Assembly: GCA_021160415.1 (NCBI GenBank)
Contig: JAGHCP010000148.1
Coordinates: forward strand, 1 to 5,565
Length of the DNA stretch: 5,565 bases
DNA from: Desulfurococcales archaeon
Lineage (GTDB): Archaea; Thermoproteota; Thermoprotei_A; Sulfolobales; NBVN01
Direction: 5' to 3'
Shown here: one piece after another, positions 1-4,525 of the stretch
Numbering within the stretch: the first letter of the stretch is position 1
How the letters are laid out: each line of letters begins with the position of its first letter
Notes under the pieces: model-generated
Seen by the model: only the letters and a program-made list of their open reading frames with translations
Told to the model about the DNA's origin: nothing
Database searches by the model: none
Made by a program: the position numbers and the translations under genes

Positions 1-705
1 GTCCGTTGGTTCGACCACCACATATGGGATTCCTCGTGGATTGAAGCCCTGCGGAGGGCTGGGGCGGAGGTCAACGTGGATACGTCCACGTGTGCGGCCG
101 GCGTGGTGAGGAAGTACTTCCCCGTGAATGCTGAGGGCGCGGACGACCTCGTCTCTGCGACGTGCTCCATTGACTTATGGATATTCAACGACTGGAGAGG
201 TAATTACTTGACCAGGTACGTCAGCCTGAAGGAAGGTGGGAGGTGGAGGGAGGAAGTCGCGAGGAAGTTGAAGGATTTCAAAGGCACCCTCGACGATGAA
301 GTTCTGAGGGCTGCTGAGGAGGTCGTGGATAAGGAGCTTAAGGTGTATACGAAGGTGGTTAGGGAGGTGGGAGTTCTTAATCACGGAGGTTTGAAGATAG
401 CTTACTACTTCAAGAGAGATGATGAGCACGCGACTTCATACATAGGGAACCTGATGCTGAGCAGATTCAACGCCGACGTAGCCGTGATATGCAGGCCGAA
501 GTCAGTAAGCCTTAGGAGCAGGGGCTTCAACGTCAGGGAGCTGGCGAAGGTCTTAGGCGGCGGTGGCCATCCTAGGGCTTCGGGCGCGAAGCTGAGCTCG
601 CCGGTTATGCTTAGGTTGCTTGCATGGTTAGGGTTCAGGAAGCCGTTAATGTCGTGGTGCGTTAAACAGGTGGTTAGAGCAATAGATGAGTTAAGGGAAA
701 TGTAA
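1..705 (+). CDS. DHH-family phosphoesterase, 5' end cut by window (partial)
   Basis: The frame is open from base 1, so the GTG at 76 is internal, not the start; 234 residues are visible. DHH proteins are Mn2+-dependent phosphoesterases (RecJ, NrnA and c-di-NMP phosphodiesterase relatives) that hydrolyse nucleic-acid or nucleotide phosphodiesters, normally in the cytoplasm. The name-giving motif is seen at once (F-D-H-H, bases 10-21), followed by a small linker and the C-terminal DHHA1 substrate-binding domain with S-L-R-S (about 517-528) and the glycine-rich GGGGHPRASG motif (556-585). The metal-binding DxD motif I and motif II should lie upstream, outside the window, about 80-110 residues away if the family length holds. 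The stop is TAA at 703-705. Whether it acts as an exonuclease, oligoribonuclease or cyclic-dinucleotide hydrolase cannot be decided from this part. The family call is firm; the substrate is open. Confidence 0.9.
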   Translation, partial: VRWFDHHIWDSSWIEALRRAGAEVNVDTSTCAAGVVRKYFPVNAEGADDLVSATCSIDLWIFNDWRGNYLTRYVSLKEGGRWREEVARKLKDFKGTLDDEVLRAAEEVVDKELKVYTKVVREVGVLNHGGLKIAYYFKRDDEHATSYIGNLMLSRFNADVAVICRPKSVSLRSRGFNVRELAKVLGGGGHPRASGAKLSSPVMLRLLAWLGFRKPLMSWCVKQVVRAIDELREM

Positions 706-725
706 CGTAGGGGAGTTATGAAATC

Positions 726-733
726 TTTATTAA
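726..733 (+). promoter_or_regulatory. Candidate TATA box of the PadR gene
   Basis: The T/A-rich box TTTATTAA is preceded by GAAA-type purines that could serve as a BRE. Its centre is about 43 bases before the TTG at 773, which predicts transcription starting near 755 and a short leader holding the GGTGAGGTG element. It lies in the 67-base gap after the phosphoesterase gene and argues that the regulator can be transcribed by itself. Confidence 0.5.
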
Positions 734-755
734 AGGCGTTCAAGAGTCAATGACT

Positions 756-764
756 GGTGAGGTG
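756..764 (+). promoter_or_regulatory. Ribosome binding site supporting the TTG start at 773
   Basis: GGTGAGGTG ends 8 bases before TTG 773 and can pair with an archaeal 16S 3' end. It favours TTG 773 over the in-frame ATG at 809, which has only a poorly spaced GAGGAAG directly in front of it. Confidence 0.55.
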
Positions 765-772
765 TACCCCCT

Positions 773-1111
773 TTGTATGGGGGCCCCGTCGTCAGGTTGA
801 AGAGGAAGATGACCGTTGAGAACCTGTGGATGTACGTTCTAGCCGCTTTAAGCGAGGGCCCCACCTACGCCTACGACATAAGGAAGCGGATCGCTAGGGA
901 CTTCGGCTTCAAACCCTCAACCATAACCCTGTATTCAGTCGTCTACAGGCTGAAGAGGGAGGGACTGATAAGGGAGAGGGGCGACGGCTTCAAGGTGTAC
1001 GAGGTCACTGATGAGGGCGTTGAGGCTTTGAGGGAGGGCGTCCGCTTCATAGAGGAGAACGCGAGGAGGATCAGGGAGAAGTTCGGGGAGAGAAACGAAC
1101 TTAACCACTGA
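773..1111 (+). CDS. PadR-family winged-helix transcriptional regulator
   Basis: A 112-residue DNA-binding protein. The winged helix covers about residues 17-80: the helix N-LWMYVLAALSEGPTYAYDI has the family's hallmark of a hydrophobic first helix followed by G/P-x-Y-x-Y-D/E-I, the recognition helix is around STITLYSVVYRLKREGLI, and the wing is around RGDGFKVYEVT. A charged C-terminal helix (about 82-106) would serve as the dimerisation arm typical of short PadR proteins. PadR proteins act as dimeric repressors, often of transporters or stress genes and often of themselves; no ligand can be inferred. TTG 773 is the first start codon after an in-frame TGA (758-760) and has a good ribosome site; ATG 809 (residue 13) is the alternative and would still leave the whole domain. 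No obvious operator palindrome was found next to it. Confidence 0.85.
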   Translation: MYGGPVVRLKRKMTVENLWMYVLAALSEGPTYAYDIRKRIARDFGFKPSTITLYSVVYRLKREGLIRERGDGFKVYEVTDEGVEALREGVRFIEENARRIREKFGERNELNH

Positions 1112-1169
1112 GTTAGGCAGCCCAGTGATTCCCAAAACTAGCTGCGGGGCGGGGAAGGTTCAGTGCTAG

Positions 1170-1177
1170 CTTTATTT
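1170..1177 (+). promoter_or_regulatory. Candidate TATA box of the DUF429 gene (leaderless)
   Basis: CTTTATTT is centred about 30 bases before TTG 1204. In archaea transcription starts about 25 bases downstream of the box centre, i.e. around 1199-1204, so the mRNA would begin at or within a few bases of the start codon. No Shine-Dalgarno is seen ahead of 1204, which agrees with a leaderless message. Confidence 0.5.
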
Positions 1178-1203
1178 GCTGAGCACCCGCCATACTTTAG
1201 TGG

Positions 1204-1764
1204 TTGGGTTTGAGTCTCTACGCCCTTGGGCTGGACCTAGCCGCCAAAGAGAGGAGATGCACGGGCTTCGCATCGATAGAGATTAAGGGGGAGGGCGGTT
1301 ACTTAGTGGAGGTGAAGTGCTTAGGTAACGACGAGTCCATACTCACCGCCGTGAGGAGGTACCCGAACTCCGTGGTGGCTATTGACGCACCTATAATGCG
1401 TGAGCCTGCGATGCGTGGGGTGGATAGGGCACTCATATCGGCTGGGAGCAGGGTATTCCCTCCGAACTTCTCTTGGATGAAGTCCTTAACTTTGAGGGCG
1501 TGGAGGCTTTCAAGGGAGCTCATCAGAATGGGTTTCGACGTGATTGAGACACACCCGAGAAGCGTTATCAGGTTAGCAGGGGTTTCAGGTGTGGAGGAAC
1601 TCCTTGAAGCCCTCAACATCGAGGGGGAGGTATCCAGGATTAAAGGTAAGGACTTGAGGGACGCAGTCACTGCCGCAGCCGTCGCTTACTGCTTCCTCAA
1701 GACCTGCTCGGAGGTGGTGAGTGATGGTGCTTACACAATCTACCTGGTTAAGAAGATTCGCTGA
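1204..1764 (+). CDS. DUF429-family protein, putative RNase H-fold nuclease
   Basis: A 186-residue protein with the DUF429 layout, a family predicted to have an RNase H-like fold (COG2410-type predicted nucleases) and of unknown biological role. Visible motifs, in order: G-L-D-L-A-A near the N-terminus (D11 on the first strand), V-A-I-D-A-P (D61), a V-F-P-P-x-F segment (84-89), V-I-E-T-H-P (E115), and a C-terminal D-A-V-T-A-A-A helix (D153). The acidic residues D11, D61, E115 and D153 are the likely metal ligands of an RNase H active site; this assignment is inference. An in-frame TAG at 1198-1200 limits the start to TTG 1204 or TTG 1210. The gene has its own TATA box and ends 4 bases from the stop of the convergent AAA gene. 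It is probably cytoplasmic, with no signal or membrane segment. Confidence 0.82.
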   Translation: MGLSLYALGLDLAAKERRCTGFASIEIKGEGGYLVEVKCLGNDESILTAVRRYPNSVVAIDAPIMREPAMRGVDRALISAGSRVFPPNFSWMKSLTLRAWRLSRELIRMGFDVIETHPRSVIRLAGVSGVEELLEALNIEGEVSRIKGKDLRDAVTAAAVAYCFLKTCSEVVSDGAYTIYLVKKIR

Positions 1765-1768
1765 CTAC

Positions 1769-3214
1769 TCAGATCTCAGTTTCCGAAGGGATGTACGTGA
1801 TCACTATGCCCTGAGTTTTCCTCGCCCACCAACGCAGGTAGTCCTGCATGGACACTCTTTCACTCACGTTGACGTTGAACTTCCTTTTACCCCACTCAAG
1901 CTCTCCCCTCCCCACAACGCCTCTCCCCTTACTGGCGGCTAGCCTCAGCAGGGCGTCCACCTCAGCAAGGGTGAACCACTTCGTGGCTGAGACCAGTTCC
2001 TCCACCATGCCTTCAGGTTTGAAGGTTATTCTGTAGCGCTCGGCGTTCCTGAGGATGGCCTTCCTTCTCATGGACCTGTCCGGGTACCCCATCACGACAG
2101 CGACGTCTATCCTGCCCGGCCTAAGTATGGCTGGGTCTATTAGTTCAGGGTTGTTGGCTGTCAGGATCGTGAAGGGGCGGTCAGGCCTCTGCAGATGGTA
2201 CAGGATTGTGGATATCTCGCTTATGTGGGCCTCATGCATGGTGTACTTCCTTGAGGAGATGAACTCAGCGTCATCTATTATTAAGGCTATCTCCCTCCTC
2301 TTCCTTATGATCTGCTTGAAGATAGCGTTCAGGGCTTTCTCGGTGGCGCCGTACCACATGGATCTGTAGGTCTGCGGCCTCAGCTCCACGACGTTAAGCC
2401 CTAAAGCGTCAGCAAGAGCTTCAGCCATGACTGACTTACCTACCCCCGGGGGGCCGGTCAGCAGGGCCCCTTTAGCAGCGAAAGGCATCCCTGCCTTAAT
2501 CGGATCAACGATGGATGTCTTGATGTCCTCGATGATTTGGGTTGGGAGGTCCGTTATCCTCCACTCAGGCCTCCGAACAGGGACCTTGATCTCCCTGTAC
2601 TCGCCGCCGTCAGCGATCACAGCCTTTATCTCCTCCACAGCGCTCGCCTTACCCATCACCGCGATGAGCGCTATGGGGGGTAGGAGGGTGATGTCCTCCA
2701 GCTCCTCGAACCTCCCGTCTATGGAGGCGAGGGTTGATCTGACATGCCCCCAAACCCTCCTCGCGATGTCGGACGCGTGTCTCTTCATGGACTTCTCGCT
2801 TACGTCGGGGGACGAGGAAATGATCACGGGCCTAACATAGTCTGTGTACTCGTCTTTGCTCAGCGTTAAGGATGCGGCCGCTAAGTCGGGCTTCCTGAAT
2901 CCCTCAATGGCGGCGGTCAGGACGGCGTATCCAGGGTTCTTCAGAACCGCACGCCCAATGATGTTTAGTGTTAGGGGTATCGGTGAGAAAGCCAGCTCCC
3001 TCCTCGTCGGACGTCTATGCGTCCTTATCTTAATGAAGAGCTTCGTGTCCTCCTCCCTCAGGGCGCTGAGGTCCTTGACGTGCTTGCTTATCGTGGCGAG
3101 GAGCCTGTACGAGAACGGGGTTTCCTTAGGCTTAACATATGAGATTATGAAAGTCCTGACACCTCTATGCAGGTTGCTCCAAAGCACCTTAACGTCGGCC
3201 GACCTCCTCTCCAA
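1769..3214 (-). CDS. AAA-family ATPase with an unrecognised N-terminal region
   Basis: A 481-residue protein with one classical AAA module at about residues 217-430. Seen: Walker A GPPGVGKS (254-261), a pore loop with W-Y-G-A-T-E-K (287-293) resembling the W-x-G-E-S-E loop of the Vps4/katanin group, Walker B ALIIDD (310-315), sensor 1 T-A-N-N (352-355), and the second region of homology IDPAILRPGRID (359-370) carrying both arginine-finger positions R365 and R368. The usual Walker B glutamate is aspartate (D315). These features suggest a hexameric ring that threads or remodels protein with ATP. Residues 1-215 contain no family I recognise and presumably bind substrate or adaptor; the tail after 430 is short and basic. 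TTG 3214 is the only start codon after the in-frame stop of the upstream gene and has a purine-rich site in front; GTG at codon 10 is an alternative. It is soluble and cytoplasmic by sequence. The partner is unknown, and membership of the ESCRT-Cdv system is not supported because no MIT domain or CdvB neighbour is seen. Confidence 0.85.
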   Translation of the reverse strand: MERRSADVKVLWSNLHRGVRTFIISYVKPKETPFSYRLLATISKHVKDLSALREEDTKLFIKIRTHRRPTRRELAFSPIPLTLNIIGRAVLKNPGYAVLTAAIEGFRKPDLAAASLTLSKDEYTDYVRPVIISSSPDVSEKSMKRHASDIARRVWGHVRSTLASIDGRFEELEDITLLPPIALIAVMGKASAVEEIKAVIADGGEYREIKVPVRRPEWRITDLPTQIIEDIKTSIVDPIKAGMPFAAKGALLTGPPGVGKSVMAEALADALGLNVVELRPQTYRSMWYGATEKALNAIFKQIIRKRREIALIIDDAEFISSRKYTMHEAHISEISTILYHLQRPDRPFTILTANNPELIDPAILRPGRIDVAVVMGYPDRSMRRKAILRNAERYRITFKPEGMVEELVSATKWFTLAEVDALLRLAASKGRGVVGRGELEWGKRKFNVNVSERVSMQDYLRWWARKTQGIVITYIPSETEI

Positions 3215-3217
3215 GTG

Positions 3218-3226
3218 CCTCCCCTC
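3218..3226 (-). promoter_or_regulatory. Purine-rich ribosome site before TTG 3214
   Basis: On the minus strand GAGGGGAGG ends only 3 bases before the TTG. The first purines (GAGGG) would give a more normal spacing of about 7. It supports translation beginning at 3214, but the short distance leaves room for doubt. Confidence 0.4.
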
Positions 3227-3252
3227 TCTATAGTAATGTGGGGCCTTGAAGG

Positions 3253-3260
3253 AATTAAAC
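3253..3260 (-). promoter_or_regulatory. Possible TATA box of the AAA ATPase gene
   Basis: GTTTAATT on the minus strand lies in the 48-base gap after the upstream regulator gene, about 43 bases before TTG 3214. Initiation about 25 bases downstream would leave a leader of about 17 bases containing the purine-rich site. The gene may equally be read from the regulator's transcript. Confidence 0.35.
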
Positions 3261-3262
3261 GG

Positions 3263-4276
3263 TTAGGAGTCTACGGCCTCAGCAACTATAGCTGGCTCAG
3301 GTACTGAGTACCCTAAACTCCTCAGGTACTTGATCACGTCCCTACGTGTTATGTGCTTGTTGATCTTATAGTGCCTCCACCCATCCTTAACCACGTCCAC
3401 ACCTATCCCGATCTGCAGGGAGTACCACTCGAACCATCTCCCGGGTGACTTGATGAAGTCGTCTAAGGCTTCCGAGTACGTCCGCCTTAAGAACCTCCTC
3501 ACGTGAGGAGGCAGTGCTGAGGAAGCGGCTAGGGTGCAGCAGTACTTGATCCCGTACTGCTCCAGGTCGGCCAGCGGCTTCATCCCCTGAGCAATTAACT
3601 CCTTGGTTAGGGGGTGCCACACACTCATGTATCTGACCTCACCCTTCCTCACAAGCTTCACGGCCTCCGACGGCCTTCTGAAGTACAGGGTGTCCCCCGC
3701 GTCCACCTCGCCCTTCATAAGGGCTGAAGCCCTGAGGACGTCCATGGTGGATAAGTAGCTTGACCCTATAGCGTCCTCACCACCCCCGTCCCTCCTCACC
3801 AGCACGGAGGCACCTCCGTATGCCCCTCCACCTATGACCTTGATGTTCCTGAAGGAGGCGTAGAAATGTAACTCAGTGATGAGGGGAGCGAGTGCGAGGT
3901 CAATCTCCCCCATGATGAGCGACTTGACGGCGTCTACCGCGCTCCCGAACACCACGAGCTTAAGCTTGATTCCCTCCCTAGCCAGGCGCTTGGCGTAGGG
4001 GGTTAGGAAAGGGTATTCGCTTGACCACACGACCCCGACCTTAAGGGTCTTAGGCAGGTGTTCTGAGCGGGGGGCCTCCGCGACAGCCTCAACGAGGAAT
4101 TGATTCCCTAAGCTAAACCTCCTGATCAGGCCCTCATCCTCAAGGTCGTTCAGAACCTCACTAACCCTTGACTTTGAGAGGCCCAGCACCCTATGTATCG
4201 ATGACTGAGGTACAGGCCCCCCGACCTCAGTCAGGTAGTGAAGCACCCTCTCCCTCACTACGGACTTCCGTGGCAA
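3263..4276 (-). CDS. Winged-helix regulator fused to a periplasmic-binding-protein-like sensor domain
   Basis: A 337-residue protein in two parts. Residues 5-65 form a MarR/Lrp-like winged helix (VLHYLTEVGGPVPQSSI, recognition helix LSKSRVSEVLNDLEDEGLI, wing RRFSLGNQFLV). Residues 78-290 resemble a type-2 solute-binding protein of the NMT1/ThiY/SsuA kind: LKVGVVWSSEYPFL at the ligand-site start, then FGSAVDAVKSLIMGEIDLAL, then VIGGGAYGGASVLVRR. A helical tail (about 300-325) follows. There is no signal peptide, lipobox or membrane segment, so the binding fold acts inside the cell, in the role that such a domain has in LysR regulators, though the HTH is a different one. It is divergent from a symporter operon across a perfect palindrome, so it probably controls that operon in response to the transported molecule. 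TTG 4276 is the first start codon after the in-frame TAA at 4307-4309 and appears leaderless. The two-domain reading is strong; ligand and sign of control are inference. Confidence 0.8.
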   Translation of the reverse strand: MPRKSVVRERVLHYLTEVGGPVPQSSIHRVLGLSKSRVSEVLNDLEDEGLIRRFSLGNQFLVEAVAEAPRSEHLPKTLKVGVVWSSEYPFLTPYAKRLAREGIKLKLVVFGSAVDAVKSLIMGEIDLALAPLITELHFYASFRNIKVIGGGAYGGASVLVRRDGGGEDAIGSSYLSTMDVLRASALMKGEVDAGDTLYFRRPSEAVKLVRKGEVRYMSVWHPLTKELIAQGMKPLADLEQYGIKYCCTLAASSALPPHVRRFLRRTYSEALDDFIKSPGRWFEWYSLQIGIGVDVVKDGWRHYKINKHITRRDVIKYLRSLGYSVPEPAIVAEAVDS

Positions 4277-4297
4277 GCCAGCACCGTTTATGTTTCG

Positions 4298-4305
4298 AGT
4301 AAAAG
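4298..4305 (-). promoter_or_regulatory. Candidate TATA box of the regulator gene
   Basis: On the minus strand GCTTTTAC is centred about 26 bases ahead of TTG 4276, the distance expected if transcription starts at the start codon. No Shine-Dalgarno precedes the TTG (GGTGCTGGC only), which also suggests a leaderless message. Confidence 0.45.
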
Positions 4306-4313
4306 CTTAATTT
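4306..4313 (+). promoter_or_regulatory. Candidate TATA box of the transport operon
   Basis: CTTAATTT, preceded by purine-rich GTAAAAG as a possible BRE, is centred about 34 bases before ATG 4344. It adjoins the opposite-strand box through a shared AAGCTT (4303-4308), so the two divergent promoters are back to back and could compete for TBP. There is no Shine-Dalgarno before 4344, so transcription likely begins within a few bases of the ATG. Confidence 0.5.
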
Positions 4314-4315
4314 GC

Positions 4316-4339
4316 ATTCCCGAACAATTGTTCGGGAAT
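4316..4339. promoter_or_regulatory. Perfect 24-bp palindrome, probable operator
   Basis: Half-site ATTCCCGAAC, centre AATT, and the exact complement GTTCGGGAAT: all 24 positions are symmetric and symmetry stops at both ends (C4315 faces C4340). It fills the space between the TATA box of the transport operon and its ATG at 4344, where a bound dimer would block initiation. It lies about 11 bases upstream of the regulator's own TATA box. The adjacent divergent winged-helix regulator is the obvious binder. The symmetry is seen; the function is inferred. Confidence 0.75.
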
Positions 4340-4343
4340 CACT

Positions 4344-4523
4344 ATGGGAAAGGCCAGGAAAACCCTGACCTACCTAATCGCAGGCCTGGCAATCATCGCC
4401 CTGCATTACGCCCTCCCCTATACGGCCTTGAGCGGGGGGAGGGGGTTTGAGCTGTACGCCTTCTGGGCGGTGTTGGCTTCGGCCTGGCTCGCGGCCACTC
4501 TGGCCTACCTGCGGAGGTGGTGA
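4344..4523 (+). CDS. Small two-helix membrane protein, probable partner of the symporter
   Basis: A 59-residue protein starting at ATG 4344 and ending TGA 4521-4523. Two hydrophobic segments are seen, about residues 8-28 (LTYLIAGLAIIALHYALPYT) and 36-56 (ending WLAATLAYL), joined by a short S-G-G-R-G turn. Both ends are basic (GKARK and LRRW), which by the positive-inside rule places both in the cytoplasm as a hairpin. The size, the two helices, the YAFWAVL-type second helix and the position directly before an SSS symporter recall the small DUF3311/YhdT-like proteins that precede such transporters; these are thought to aid assembly or function of the carrier, but I cannot confirm the family by eye. 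It ends 2 bases before the symporter ATG, and its last codons hold the symporter's ribosome site, so the two are translated in a coupled way. The start is leaderless, 4 bases after the palindrome. Confidence 0.75.
   Translation: MGKARKTLTYLIAGLAIIALHYALPYTALSGGRGFELYAFWAVLASAWLAATLAYLRRW
4513..4519 (+). promoter_or_regulatory. Ribosome binding site of the symporter gene
   Basis: GGAGGTG lies 6 bases before ATG 4526, within the last codons of the small membrane protein. It fixes the symporter start and implies translational coupling: ribosomes finishing the small gene stop 2 bases from the next ATG. Confidence 0.75.
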
Positions 4524-4525
4524 GG

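Noticed and set aside
76..78. GTG as start of the first gene
   Set aside because: The same frame is open to base 1 and encodes the DHH motif at 13-21, so the gene begins outside the window.
419..454. ATGATGA followed by CTGA, like C and D boxes of an archaeal guide RNA
   Set aside because: It lies in the DHHA1 coding part; the spacing between the boxes (about 25 bases) is longer than usual for a C-D' pair, and no terminal stem is seen.
1103..1205. Short inverted repeats (AACCACT/AGTGGTT and CTAGC/GCTAG) around the PadR-DUF429 gap
   Set aside because: Arms of 5-7 bases with long or mismatched loops are expected by chance; there is no T-tract to make them a terminator and no symmetry resembling an operator.
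1848..3233. Four open plus-strand frames over the AAA ATPase gene
   Set aside because: They run antisense to a gene with a full set of AAA motifs, show low-complexity Ser/Leu/Pro content, and have no ribosome sites; they are shadows of its codon bias.
3494..3511. Perfect 18-bp palindrome CCTCCTCACGTGAGGAGG inside the regulator gene
   Set aside because: It is produced by the codons for P-P-H-V-R-R in the conserved part of the sensor domain (CCT CCT CAC GTG AGG AGG), which happen to be self-complementary. Its half-site is unlike that of the intergenic palindrome, and its position within the gene gives no regulatory reason.
4238..4450. Open plus-strand frame of 70 codons across the intergenic region
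   Set aside because: It overlaps the regulator start, both promoters and the palindrome, and runs out of frame through the small membrane protein, which has much better membrane and context support.
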